Shown in pieces: positions 1 to 8,053 of a DNA stretch of 64,000 nucleotides. The translations under genes were made by a program, and so were the position numbers. The stretch spans positions 103,741-167,740 of the forward strand of contig NZ_AZDW01000032.1 in NCBI RefSeq assembly GCF_001434115.1, in the 5' to 3' direction. The stretch is from Levilactobacillus zymae DSM 19395 (GTDB lineage: Bacteria; Bacillota; Bacilli; Lactobacillales; Lactobacillaceae). Each line of letters begins with the position of its first letter. The stretch's first letter is position 1. The notes under the pieces are model-generated. The model did no database searches. It was given only the letters and a program-made list of their open reading frames with translations, and was not told the origin of the DNA.

Positions 1-1034
1 TTCGGCCAGAAGAGGCTGTTCCCGAGCATTCCAGCAAAGACCGGAATCAGGGTGACGCTGGCCACCCCGGTGATGGCAAAACCAACGCCGAGAATGCCAA
101 GGGCCCGAATGCTGGAAAACTTGAAGAGCATCAGGCTACCGAAGGCCAACGTCAAGCTCAGGGTACTGATCAAAATCCGGTAGCCCAGGTTGTGAATGAC
201 TTGAGTGGTCGCGGCCTGGCTGTCCGTCCCCTCGTCGACCAGGTTACGCAGGTCCCTAAAGAACCAGAAGCTGGTCAGCAGGGTAAACAGGCTGATCCCC
301 AATAGCAGGAAGATCGGCGTGTATTCGGAGTACGCGAAGTTCCAGTGATAGGCTAGGTTCGTTGCGAGACTAAGGGTGGAAATATAGCTAATGAGAATGG
401 CCAAGAAAGTGATGATTGGCGCAATAATTGACGCGAATAAAATCCCCATCGCAACTAAGGCAATTAGTAAGGTCATCAAAATGACGATCAGCGTAAACGA
501 GGCAATGTGTTCGTTGGCCGCGTCGCTGACGATTTCGGGACTAGTCACGTAGGTTTCTAAGCCCGCCGTGCCAATCTCGTTTTTCAACTGCTTGGCAATG
601 TCGCGAACGGGTTCCTGGTTATGACTAACGGACAGTTGCACGATTTCCGTGGATTGGTCCTTGGACAATAACTGTGGTCGACTCGTCGGGGTATTGGTCA
701 TGGTCGTGATCTTTTGAATCCCGTAGTAAGTCGACTTTTTCTGTAATGCCGACGTGGTCTTGTTGATCGCGGCTAACTGTTTATTGGTCAGTTTCCCCGC
801 GGGGTTGTTAAAGACCGCATTGACCGTGTAGGTGCCGTCAAGGTTACGCCCCCAATGGTTCCGTACTTGACTGGCCTTAACGGGTTGACTCGTATTCGCC
901 AATTGTGGTTGACCATCGTATTGGATGATCGTGTTGACATTTGGTAAGGTCACAATGGCCGCAAAGACCACAACTAACCAGAATACGAGTGCAAAAATTC
1001 GGTTATGATGAAGCTTTCTAATCCGTTCTTGCAT
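1..1034 (-). CDS. MMPL/RND-family membrane transporter, N-terminal part (runs off window)
   Basis: The gene is read from an ATG at 1034 towards the window edge, giving about 344 residues with no stop, so the C-terminal part lies outside. The translation begins MQERIRKLHHNRIF, has one N-terminal membrane segment (about residues 10-30), a soluble extracellular loop of roughly 150 residues, and then a block of closely spaced membrane helices containing FWFFRDLRNL. This is the layout of half of an MMPL (YdfJ/YdgH-type) exporter, a proton-driven efflux family for lipids and hydrophobic compounds. The substrate cannot be read from the sequence. The family is clear from topology; the exact subfamily is inference. 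Confidence 0.75.
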   Translation of the reverse strand, partial: MQERIRKLHHNRIFALVFWLVVVFAAIVTLPNVNTIIQYDGQPQLANTSQPVKASQVRNHWGRNLDGTYTVNAVFNNPAGKLTNKQLAAINKTTSALQKKSTYYGIQKITTMTNTPTSRPQLLSKDQSTEIVQLSVSHNQEPVRDIAKQLKNEIGTAGLETYVTSPEIVSDAANEHIASFTLIVILMTLLIALVAMGILFASIIAPIITFLAILISYISTLSLATNLAYHWNFAYSEYTPIFLLLGISLFTLLTSFWFFRDLRNLVDEGTDSQAATTQVIHNLGYRILISTLSLTLAFGSLMLFKFSSIRALGILGVGFAITGVASVTLIPVFAGMLGNSLFWP

Positions 1035-1157
1035 ATGTAATCTGAGTCCTCTCTGAGTAATTAGTTTCCCGCCGTGCAAGCAGGGTGCAATTCATGCTTA
1101 ATTCTACCATATCTAGCCCCATCCGAAAGGGATAGGTTTTGATTTAGAAAAAGTTAA

Positions 1158-1179
1158 GGAAGTCATTTGATTGACTTCC
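1158..1179. promoter_or_regulatory. Perfect inverted repeat overlapping a -35 box (candidate operator)
   Basis: The arms GGAAGTCA and TGACTTCC are separated by six bases. The right arm covers most of the TTGACT -35 box of the rightward promoter, so a bound dimeric repressor would block that promoter. It lies between the divergent MMPL exporter and the hydrolase unit. A role as operator is inferred from position and symmetry only. Confidence 0.4.
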
Positions 1180-1198
1180 CGCTAAAAGCCGGTAAAGT
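1171..1198 (+). promoter_or_regulatory. Promoter for the 1236/1488 gene pair
   Basis: TTGACT (1171-1176) and TAAAGT (1193-1198) are spaced by 16 bases, about 37 bases before the first start codon. The match to a sigma-A promoter is good at -35 and moderate at -10. Confidence 0.5.
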
Positions 1199-1235
1199 AG
1201 GAGTACTTACGAACTAAAAGAAAGTAGATGATTTT

Positions 1236-1475
1236 ATGGCCAAACGCCATCATGCTTACACCAGTCCCTTTGCGGCACTGATGGGGGCCGACCGGTTCGA
1301 CTTTGCGACCCAGCTGGCGCAACAAACGGGCCTGGACCCCAGTCAGGTTTTGTTTGCTTACTTACAAATCACGGCCAGTGTGGCGGGAGCGGGACTATCC
1401 GGGGACACGGCCCGGCAACGGGCCATCGACCAGCAGTTCCAACGATTTCTGAATGATGCTCAGGCCGCGGACTAG
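1236..1475 (+). CDS. Hypothetical 79-residue protein
   Basis: This is a small soluble protein with no signal peptide or membrane segment; it starts MAKRHHAYTSPFAALMG and is rich in Ala and Gln. I do not recognise a family. Its ribosome binding site is weak (AAAGAAAG upstream), but a promoter precedes it and it ends only 12 bases before the hydrolase gene at 1488, so the two are probably co-transcribed. The codon usage resembles the neighbours. It could be a small partner of the hydrolase or an unrelated passenger. Confidence 0.55.
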   Translation: MAKRHHAYTSPFAALMGADRFDFATQLAQQTGLDPSQVLFAYLQITASVAGAGLSGDTARQRAIDQQFQRFLNDAQAAD

Positions 1476-1487
1476 AGGAGGCGGACT

Positions 1488-2465
1488 ATGTGTACCAGTA
1501 TTTTGCAGATTGCTAAGGACGGGAGCCATATTTTAGCCCGGACCATGGATTGGCACGTGATGCGCAGTATGCCGCTCTTCGTGCCCCGCGGCTATCGGTG
1601 GCAAAGCCTCTTTGACAACCAGCCCCACGTCACCAAGTACGCGTTGATCGGCGGGGGTGGTCCCCACGACCACGAGATCGACGTGTCCGATGGCGTCAAC
1701 GAGCGCGGGCTCAGCGTCCAGAAATTGACCTTCGCGAACGGGTCACGGTTGGTGGACACGCCGACCCCGGACCACGTCCATTTGGCGCCGTTTGAATTTT
1801 CGTTCTACTTATTAAGTTGCTACGGCTCGATCGCCGAAATTGAAGCCCACTTGCCCGAAATTCAACTGATGAGTGGGCGACTCGCGGCCAACGCCATCGG
1901 CGACAGTGAGCTTCATTTTGCGGTGGTCGACCGAACGGGCCGGACCGTGGTGATCGAACCCACCCACTTTCCCATGCGCATCCGGGAAAATCCGCTGGGC
2001 GTGGTCACCAACAGTAAAGACTTCGAGTTACAACTGGAGCGCTTGGGGCAGTACGTCAACTACACCGATGACTTTGTTGCCGGGACGGTCCCGGTGAACA
2101 CGCCGCGGGTGACGACCGGCCGGTTCTCGGGTAAACCGGTGCCCAGTGGCTCCTACACGCCGGGGGGCCGATTCGTGCGCGCCGCCTATTACAAGGAACG
2201 TGCCGACCTGCCCGCCGACGAAGCCGCCGGCGTCATTAGTGCTTGGCACCTGTTGGACAGCGTCACGGTCCCCAAGAGTCACCACTACCGCCCGACGTAC
2301 TCGGTTTATCGTGCGGCGACCTGTAGCGAATCGTTGACCTATTATTTTCAACCTTACAACCGGTTAGACGTGGTACGGTTACGGTTAACCCGGGAAATGT
2401 TGTCCTGGACGACGCCAAAATTTTACCCGATAAAAAATGAATTCACTGTGACAGATTTGAACTAA
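1488..2465 (+). CDS. Choloylglycine hydrolase family (bile salt hydrolase / penicillin V acylase-like) enzyme
   Basis: The 325-residue protein starts MCTSILQ, so removal of Met exposes Cys2, the N-terminal nucleophile of the Ntn-hydrolase C59 family. Other family marks are the RTMDW block near residue 20, VVTNS around residue 168 and a late YRP/Y region. Length fits the family (about 315-340). These enzymes cleave linear amide bonds in conjugated bile salts, penicillin V or acyl-homoserine lactones. Which substrate applies cannot be told by eye, and the protein differs from classical intestinal lactobacillus BSH in its early residues (RTMDW instead of RNLD). A good GAGGAGG ribosome binding site sits before the ATG. 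It is the second gene of a two-gene unit and is followed by a terminator. Confidence 0.85.
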   Translation: MCTSILQIAKDGSHILARTMDWHVMRSMPLFVPRGYRWQSLFDNQPHVTKYALIGGGGPHDHEIDVSDGVNERGLSVQKLTFANGSRLVDTPTPDHVHLAPFEFSFYLLSCYGSIAEIEAHLPEIQLMSGRLAANAIGDSELHFAVVDRTGRTVVIEPTHFPMRIRENPLGVVTNSKDFELQLERLGQYVNYTDDFVAGTVPVNTPRVTTGRFSGKPVPSGSYTPGGRFVRAAYYKERADLPADEAAGVISAWHLLDSVTVPKSHHYRPTYSVYRAATCSESLTYYFQPYNRLDVVRLRLTREMLSWTTPKFYPIKNEFTVTDLN

Positions 2466-2474
2466 CCGCAACCT

Positions 2475-2517
2475 AAAATCGGCAATTATTCCTGACGCGG
2501 GAATAGTTGCCGATTTT
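2475..2517. terminator. Rho-independent terminator
   Basis: AAAATCGGCAA and its complement TTGCCGATTTT bracket a further paired region (TATTCC/GGAATA). It closes the hydrolase gene and, being symmetrical, may also serve the convergent YdcF-like gene. Confidence 0.75.
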
Positions 2518-2566
2518 GAATTTAGTCGGGTAAGCTGACCCGGAAGACTTGCTAACTTGACGGTTT

Positions 2567-3553
2567 TTAAATCAATAACCAGAGTCCGTTGATGACCACC
2601 AACGTGACCAGAACGCCCCGGTGTAAACGGGGGTGGAGCATGAGGATGGCGAGAAATTCGCGGGCCCAGGCCATGGGCAGGTAGGCCCACCGCGTCGGGG
2701 CGGGCACCCCGGGACACCGGATCCCCAGGTGGTGCGCCAGAATCTGCGTCCGAAAGAGGTGGTAGCTACTGGTGATCAGGACCACCCGGCCGCCCTGTTG
2801 GGGTAATTTGACCCAGAGACGCTGGCTGTTGAACAGGTTGGTCAGGGTGTTGGTCGCCGCCGTTTCTTGAACGATTTTATCGGCGGGAAAGCCGTGAGTC
2901 TGCAGGTAGGCTGCCATGGCGGCCGCTTCGCTGACGGTCTCGTCCGGTCCCTGGCCGCCCGTGACCAGCAAGGTGACCGGAGACGACTGCCGTTTGGCGA
3001 GGGCCAAGGCGGTGTCGAGCCGCGCGCCCAGGATGCGGCCGACCTGATCCCCGTTGACCAGTCCGGCGCCCAAAACGACCAGCGTATCGGCGTGCCGGGC
3101 CCGGTGAAGGCTGGCCCGGCAATAGCCCACTAGGCTGGCGGCGTAGAGAACGCCCAGGTAGAGGCTAAAGACGGGAATAAACGTTAGCCAGGGCCACAGG
3201 GTATCGCTGAAATGGCCGGTCAAAACGGCCCAGGTCCAGCCGCCCCCCAGGATCATCCAGCTGCCGATACCGAGCCGTAAGCCCCAAGTGAGGCGTTCGC
3301 GTTTACGCAAGACGCGGTGTGGGACCAGGAGAATCAGAGCCAACGTGCCCAACCCGCTGACCGCAATCAGGGCCACGACCGCCCAACCAATGATGGCCAA
3401 GCCGTGGGCCCAGGCGTGCTGGGAAAAACTAGCAATCAAGATAATTAGGCCGCCACTTAAACTGGTAATGACGGCGCTAAACAGGCCGTGGGGTTGCCAG
3501 AAGGTCATGAGGGCGGTCAAACACAGGAGAAAAAAGATTAAACTCAGTAGCAC
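2567..3553 (-). CDS. YdcF/SanA (DUF218) family membrane protein
   Basis: The 328-residue protein has four or more hydrophobic helices in its first 145 residues, a DUF218 domain from about 155 to 290, and a terminal hydrophobic helix. The DUF218 marks are VVLGAGL, VTGGQGPDE followed by SEA, the TNT..N motif and ITSSYHLFR. The family is linked to cell-envelope and vancomycin-barrier functions and is common in lactobacilli as a membrane-tethered enzyme of unknown reaction; some members bind S-adenosylmethionine. The gene is convergent with the 1488 hydrolase. Enzymatic activity is not established. Confidence 0.85.
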   Translation of the reverse strand: MLLSLIFFLLCLTALMTFWQPHGLFSAVITSLSGGLIILIASFSQHAWAHGLAIIGWAVVALIAVSGLGTLALILLVPHRVLRKRERLTWGLRLGIGSWMILGGGWTWAVLTGHFSDTLWPWLTFIPVFSLYLGVLYAASLVGYCRASLHRARHADTLVVLGAGLVNGDQVGRILGARLDTALALAKRQSSPVTLLVTGGQGPDETVSEAAAMAAYLQTHGFPADKIVQETAATNTLTNLFNSQRLWVKLPQQGGRVVLITSSYHLFRTQILAHHLGIRCPGVPAPTRWAYLPMAWAREFLAILMLHPRLHRGVLVTLVVINGLWLLI

Positions 3554-3634
3554 GGGGGAAGCCTCCTTTCGGAAAAAAGATTAAGTTTTGTTGTGGCCTG
3601 CGGCAAAGTCGTTTCCCCGGACGGTAAAGGTGGT

Positions 3635-3640
3635 TATAAT
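3635..3640 (+). promoter_or_regulatory. -10 box TATAAT of the glucosaminidase gene
   Basis: A perfect TATAAT lies 35 bases before the GTG at 3675. It sits inside the first part of the longer open frame that begins at 3588, which argues that translation starts at the GTG and not upstream. No good -35 box is visible. Confidence 0.5.
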
Positions 3641-3674
3641 AGGACCAATTATAACGGAAATTGGGGGGACGCGG

Positions 3675-4298
3675 GTGCCAAAACGACGTCGAAGAAGTCA
3701 TCAGCGAAATAGCCATCCCGCCTTTGCGACCTGGATCTTTGTCATGGTCCTGCTGGTCGTAGGGGGTGGCTTACTGGTGCGCAGTAAATTAAAGACAGAA
3801 ATTGAATCGGGATTTGTCACCCAAACCACGAGTAGTTCGTCGTCGAATGAGACCGCCGCTCAGCAGCAATTTATCAAGAAGATGGCGGCGCCGGCGGTCC
3901 GGGTCTACCAGCAAAATGGTCAGGTCCTGCCGAGTATCGTGATTGCGCAGGCCATCTTGGAGTCTAGCTGGGGGACCTCCCAACTGTTCTTGCAGGCCAA
4001 CAACCCGTTTGGGGTCAAGGGGGCCTATCAGGGCAGTAGTAAGGAATTTTGGACCACCGAATACGTAAATAATAAGCGCGTGAAGGTCAAGGCCGCTTTT
4101 CGGAACTACCCGAACCTGACGGATGCCATTTTGGATCACGACGCGCTGTTAAAACAAAACTATTTTAAGGGAACCGTGACGGATTATCAAACGGCCGCTA
4201 AGTTGTTACAAACCAACGGCTACGCGACGGATCCGGATTATGCCAAGAAGTTGACCAACGTCATCGCCACGTATAATTTGAACCAGTACGACACTTAA
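3675..4298 (+). CDS. Membrane-anchored or secreted glucosaminidase (GH73, LytG/FlgJ-like)
   Basis: The GTG start gives a 207-residue protein beginning with a basic stretch (PKRRRRSHQRN), then one hydrophobic segment (about residues 17-37), a Ser-rich linker and a GH73 domain. Catalytic-domain marks are PSIVIAQAILESSWGTS, with the catalytic Glu in LES, and NNPFGVKG, both typical of LytG-type endo-beta-N-acetylglucosaminidases that cut peptidoglycan. A GGGGGGAC ribosome binding site and a TATAAT box favour this start over an in-frame ATG at 3588. There are no LysM or SH3 wall-binding repeats. It probably takes part in wall remodelling or cell separation. Confidence 0.85.
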   Translation: MPKRRRRSHQRNSHPAFATWIFVMVLLVVGGGLLVRSKLKTEIESGFVTQTTSSSSSNETAAQQQFIKKMAAPAVRVYQQNGQVLPSIVIAQAILESSWGTSQLFLQANNPFGVKGAYQGSSKEFWTTEYVNNKRVKVKAAFRNYPNLTDAILDHDALLKQNYFKGTVTDYQTAAKLLQTNGYATDPDYAKKLTNVIATYNLNQYDT

Positions 4299-4301
4299 TT
4301 T

Positions 4302-4351
4302 AAAAAAAGGAGGCAGCCTTCGCTCAGATCAGCGAGGACTGTCTCCTTTTT
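4302..4351. terminator. Bidirectional terminator between convergent genes
   Basis: AAAAAGGAG pairs with CTCCTTTTT around a CGCT/AGCG inner stem. Runs of A and T on the two sides allow it to act for the glucosaminidase gene and for the convergent serine hydrolase gene. Confidence 0.85.
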
Positions 4352-4355
4352 AACG

Positions 4356-5678
4356 CTAATTTTCGTTATAGTTTTCGGCGAGACTGTATAACGTCTGTGC
4401 CAAGGAATTAATTGATTTGGTAGGACTTTGGTTGGCGAAGAGAATCGCGCCGTACTTGTTTCCCTCGGTCCCGTACAATACGGTATCGTAACCGGCACCG
4501 GTCAGGGAACCCCGGATGCGTTTCATGCCACCGCTATAGTGGTACATGCCGCCATCGTAGGTGTACTTCTGGTTGTTGGCCAGGTCGTTGTACTGGCTCT
4601 TGGTCAGGACCTTACCGTTACGCAGGCCGCGTTGGAAGGTCGCGTAATCTTCCGGCGTGGAGTAATAGTTACCGGCGCCCAATAGCGACGACATCAGGTC
4701 TTGCGAGACGTTAGCGCTCTGGTAATCTTGACCGTTGGCGTAACGATAACCGCTAGCGGCGAGTTGCGAGGTCGGTAATTGGTCCCAAGCGTAGGTGTTT
4801 TGGAGACCTAATGGCTTGATGATTCGGCTTTGCACCAAGTCTTCATAACTCTGGCCGGTCACCTTCGAGGCGATGGCGGCAAGCAGGGCGTAGTTGGCGT
4901 TAGTGTAGTTAAAGCTGGACTTCCCGGTTGAATTCAATTGTTGCAAGGTGTAGTTGATTTGAGCCGCTTGCGTGGTGAGCAAAGACCCCGGCGTACTTTC
5001 GGCCATGTTGATTCCGGAACGGTGGTCGAGCAACTGTCGAATCGTGATGTTCTGGCTGTACTTGACGCTAGGATAGAATTTGCTCAGCTTATCGGTCATC
5101 GACAGCTTGTTGCTACTGGTCAGCTGTTCGATGATGGCCCCCGTCATCACCTTCTGCAGTGACGCGATGGGGTAAAGGGTGTTGGCGGCATTGGCCGTCT
5201 GGCTAGACGCATCGGCGTACCCCACGCTGACGTGACTGGCGTTAGTCGAGTAATTGTTAAATAAAATGGCCCGGCCCTTAAAGTGGGCGTTGGTCAGCAA
5301 AGCCTGCGCGTTGCTGGTCCGGCTGAACTTCTGTAAGGCCCGCTGGTCGACCCAGCCGATGGTCTTGCCGTACCAGGAAAACTTGGCGAACGTAACGCCG
5401 TTAGATAACTTGGCCGTCTGGCTGACCCGCACGAACCGATGTTGCCAGTTCTTCCCGCTGGCGTCGCGCGTCGTGGCCGACCGGCGCGTCTTGTAGGGAC
5501 CGTAATAATAAATCCCATCGTTACGCTTGGGTTGCCCCACGAACCGGGCGTTGTAGTCCGTGTTCTGGGTGTTCGTAATTGTCAAATAGCTACTGGCGTG
5601 GGCCCCACCCACGGGCAGTAGGCCGCCCGCAAAGATTGCGGAAGCGGCGATTAACATGAGTTTTTTCACAATAACCAT
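4356..5678 (-). CDS. Secreted serine hydrolase, beta-lactamase/DD-peptidase (class C) fold
   Basis: The 440-residue protein has an N-terminal signal peptide (VKKLMLIAASAIFAGG), a region of about residues 30-130 that looks like an SH3/GW-type wall-binding module, and a serine-hydrolase domain. The SxxK motif is SLQK in YPIASLQKVMTG, and a YxN-like motif occurs in NYTNANYALLA. Proteins of this type act as DD-carboxypeptidases or esterases on wall polymers, and a role at the cell wall is inferred. The ATG is preceded by AAGGGGA with suitable spacing. The upstream 190 bases to the divergent TerC gene contain no further gene. Confidence 0.8.
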   Translation of the reverse strand: MVIVKKLMLIAASAIFAGGLLPVGGAHASSYLTITNTQNTDYNARFVGQPKRNDGIYYYGPYKTRRSATTRDASGKNWQHRFVRVSQTAKLSNGVTFAKFSWYGKTIGWVDQRALQKFSRTSNAQALLTNAHFKGRAILFNNYSTNASHVSVGYADASSQTANAANTLYPIASLQKVMTGAIIEQLTSSNKLSMTDKLSKFYPSVKYSQNITIRQLLDHRSGINMAESTPGSLLTTQAAQINYTLQQLNSTGKSSFNYTNANYALLAAIASKVTGQSYEDLVQSRIIKPLGLQNTYAWDQLPTSQLAASGYRYANGQDYQSANVSQDLMSSLLGAGNYYSTPEDYATFQRGLRNGKVLTKSQYNDLANNQKYTYDGGMYHYSGGMKRIRGSLTGAGYDTVLYGTEGNKYGAILFANQSPTKSINSLAQTLYSLAENYNEN

Positions 5679-5904
5679 CCATTCCCCTTTGATTGGTAGT
5701 ATACGTTCATGGTAACGCGCTTTAGTTGCGAATTAATAACAAGACGATGGCGTTTCGGTAACATTTTCAACGTTTTAAATTATGAAGGACACAGGTTACT
5801 TAACCAACGAGCGCGCGAGCGGTTAAAAAATTTGGCGGGTTAGTCGCCAGGGAGCCCGTCGGTATGGTAAAATGGCCCCAACAAAAAAGGAGCTGAAGCA
5901 TGCG

Positions 5905-6672
5905 GTGTTACATTTTTTAAGTCAGTTATACGGGCCATTTTTTGACCCGCAGAACTGGGCAACTGTGATTACAACGGGAAACGATTGGCTGATTATTTTT
6001 TCATTAGTTCTGATCGAGTGTCTGTTGTCCGTCGATAACGCGGTGGTTTTGGCCGCCCAAACGCAATCGTTACCGACGCAGGAATTGCGCGAGAAATCGC
6101 TGTTTTACGGAATTTGGGGAGCCTATATTTTTCGGTTCATTATCATTGGGTTGGGGACCTATTTGATTCATTTCTGGGAGATCAAGGTCTTAGGGTCACT
6201 GTATCTGGCTTATCTGGTCTTTCAATTCTTTACCCGGACCCGTGTGAAACATACGCGTAAATTGGTCACAGACAAGAAACACCGGGTGTTTTCGCTGTTC
6301 TGGTCCGTCGTGATTCAGATCGAATTAATGGACATCGTGTTCTCCGTGGACTCGGTCCTGGCTTCGTTGGCCATTTCGAGCAACCCGGTCATCGTCTTGA
6401 TTGGGGGGATGATCGGAATCCTGGCCATGCGGGGGGTCGCCGAGATCATCATGAAGTTGATGCAACGGATTCCCGAACTGGAACCGATGGCCTACATTTT
6501 GATCGGCATCATCGCGGTGAAGCTGTTCCTGTCGATTCCGGCCATCGATATCGAGATTCCGGCCGTGGTGTTTGGCCTGATCGTGGTGGGAGCCATCATT
6601 GTGACGCTCTTGATTCACGTGATTCGGCAACGGCGGAGGGCTCAGAAACCTTCCGAACCTAAAAAAGATTAA
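5905..6672 (+). CDS. TerC family integral membrane protein
   Basis: The 255-residue membrane protein has about seven helices and the TerC family marks ECLLSVDNAVVLAAQ and, in the second half, MDIVFSVDSVLAS; the Asp residues in these two motifs are thought to bind or pass metal ions. The family is tied to manganese efflux or metal loading of secreted proteins in Gram-positive bacteria. The frame is open from an ATG at 5872, but no ribosome binding site precedes that and a -10-like sequence overlaps it; the GTG at 5905 has AAAGGAG upstream and gives the usual family N-terminus. Start choice is moderately sure. Confidence 0.85.
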   Translation: MLHFLSQLYGPFFDPQNWATVITTGNDWLIIFSLVLIECLLSVDNAVVLAAQTQSLPTQELREKSLFYGIWGAYIFRFIIIGLGTYLIHFWEIKVLGSLYLAYLVFQFFTRTRVKHTRKLVTDKKHRVFSLFWSVVIQIELMDIVFSVDSVLASLAISSNPVIVLIGGMIGILAMRGVAEIIMKLMQRIPELEPMAYILIGIIAVKLFLSIPAIDIEIPAVVFGLIVVGAIIVTLLIHVIRQRRRAQKPSEPKKD

Positions 6673-6679
6673 TCCCTAA

Positions 6680-6712
6680 GGGTGTGTCGTGCTTCGCGCG
6701 GGGCACCCTTTT
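6680..6712 (+). terminator. Rho-independent terminator
   Basis: A GGGTG/CACCC-based stem of about 12 pairs with several G-U wobbles and a TTCG loop is followed by TTTT, eight bases after the TerC stop codon. Confidence 0.6.
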
Positions 6713-6825
6713 GTGCGGGGGCGTCACGGTGGTCGGGCGCAATGACCCAGCGACTCGCGTTACTGACCCTCTAATGGAAGTTTCGTGGTACGATAGGGCT
6801 AATCACAACCAAGGGGGTTAGTGAC

Positions 6826-7692
6826 ATGCAAATTGGTTTTATCGGTACCGGCGTGATGGGTACCGGCATCATTCAGAATCTGTTGAAGGCGGGGCACCAG
6901 GTCGTGGTTTACAATCGAACCAAGGCTCACGCGCAGACCGTCCTTACGGCGGGGGCGACCTGGGCGGACTCACCGCAGGCCGTGGCGGCTCAGTCCACGG
7001 TGATCATTACCATGGTTGGGTTTCCACAGGATGTGCAGGACGTCTATTCCCGCACGGACGGCATCTTTGCTGGCGCCCGGCCGGGCAGTACGGTGATCGA
7101 CATGACCACCAGTACACCGGCGTTAGCCGTGGAGTTGACTAAGACGGCCCATGAATTGAAGTTAAAGGCCCTCGATGCCCCAGTTTCCGGGGGTGACGTG
7201 GGGGCGAAAAACGCCACGCTGACCGTCATGGTCGGGGGTGATCAGGAGGCCTACCAGGCCATGAAGCCGCTCTTTGACCAGATTGGTCAACGCGTGAATT
7301 ACTTCGGGACCGCCGGAAAGGGCCAACACACCAAGATGGCTAACCAAATTATGATTGCGGGGACCATGACCGGCCTGACTGAGATGTTGGTTTACGCGAA
7401 GGCGGCCGGTCTGGACCTACCCCAGGTCTTAGCCACGTTAAGTAGTGGTGGGGCCGATAACTGGAGCATGGAAAACTACGTCCCACGCATCTTAAAGAAC
7501 GATTACACGCCAGGCTTCTTTGCCAAGCATTTTCTCAAGGATTTGCGGATTGCCTTACGGGAAGCTGACCGGATGCACTTAGACCTACCGGCGACCCAGC
7601 AGGCCAAACAGCTCTACGAGACCATGGTCGACGACTGCGGTCTGGGCGATGACGGGACGCAGGGCTTGATTAAGATTTATGAAGACAAGTAA
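6826..7692 (+). CDS. NAD(P)-dependent beta-hydroxyacid dehydrogenase (3-hydroxyisobutyrate dehydrogenase family)
   Basis: The 288-residue protein starts with the Rossmann motif GFIGTGVMG, followed by VVYNRT typical of the NADP-preferring members. The substrate-binding block is DAPVSGGDVGA (about residues 117-127) and the catalytic Lys lies in GKGQHTKMANQ. Length is normal. The family oxidises or reduces small beta-hydroxyacids such as 3-hydroxyisobutyrate, tartronate semialdehyde or 6-phosphogluconate-like compounds; the true substrate is unknown. The start has AAGGGGG upstream. It stands alone, followed by a gene-free folded region. It is distant from the sulfosugar genes and no link to them is claimed. 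Confidence 0.85.
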   Translation: MQIGFIGTGVMGTGIIQNLLKAGHQVVVYNRTKAHAQTVLTAGATWADSPQAVAAQSTVIITMVGFPQDVQDVYSRTDGIFAGARPGSTVIDMTTSTPALAVELTKTAHELKLKALDAPVSGGDVGAKNATLTVMVGGDQEAYQAMKPLFDQIGQRVNYFGTAGKGQHTKMANQIMIAGTMTGLTEMLVYAKAAGLDLPQVLATLSSGGADNWSMENYVPRILKNDYTPGFFAKHFLKDLRIALREADRMHLDLPATQQAKQLYETMVDDCGLGDDGTQGLIKIYEDK

Positions 7693-7992
7693 CGGGTAAC
7701 TTAACTAATCTGTCTAAAAAGACTAATTTGAAGTATTCAGCGCTTCCAGGCCAGTCAGAAACGGGCTGGAACGGAGTGGGTACGGCTTCAAGCCCGAAAA
7801 TCAGGTCTTGAAGACCGACCTTTGTCTAGGCCGGCAAAGCACACCGGCCAACACAAATTTCACTCCTGAGCCCATTTCTGACTGGCCCTCCAGCTCACAT
7901 AAGTTATAACAATAATTAAACTGGGTTCTTTTCGGCAAGGGTAATGGGTGATCAGTTAAATCAGTGATTGAGTTTTAAGACAGGCCCTAGCT
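7693..7992. other. Gene-free stretch between convergent units
   Basis: I see no credible coding frame here. The stretch holds the folded element at 7745-7893 and then a low-information, moderately AT-rich tail up to the terminator at 7993. Confidence 0.7.
7745..7893. ncRNA. Candidate structured RNA or palindromic repeat element
   Basis: The ends pair over a long distance: GGCCAGTCAGAAA with TTTCTGACTGGCC (13 pairs), then GGGCT with AGCCC, then GAGTG with CACTC. Inside are two further hairpins, GGCTTCAAG pairing loosely with CTTGAAGACC, and GCCGG pairing with CCGGC. The rod-like fold of about 150 bases with a central branched region could be a 6S-like RNA, another small RNA, or a miniature mobile or palindromic repeat. 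The strand is unknown. I do not recognise the sequence as a named family. Confidence 0.5.
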
Positions 7993-8035
7993 AAATAAAG
8001 GGACGCCCCGAATTTCGTGGGGCGTCCCTTTATTT
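7993..8035. terminator. Bidirectional terminator
   Basis: AAAGGGACGCCCC and GGGGCGTCCCTTT form a perfect 13-pair stem, extended by AAAT/ATTT. It ends the minus-strand ABC operon and any rightward transcript from 6826 onward. Confidence 0.9.
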
Positions 8036-8053
8036 GTAGATGATGCGTCATTC

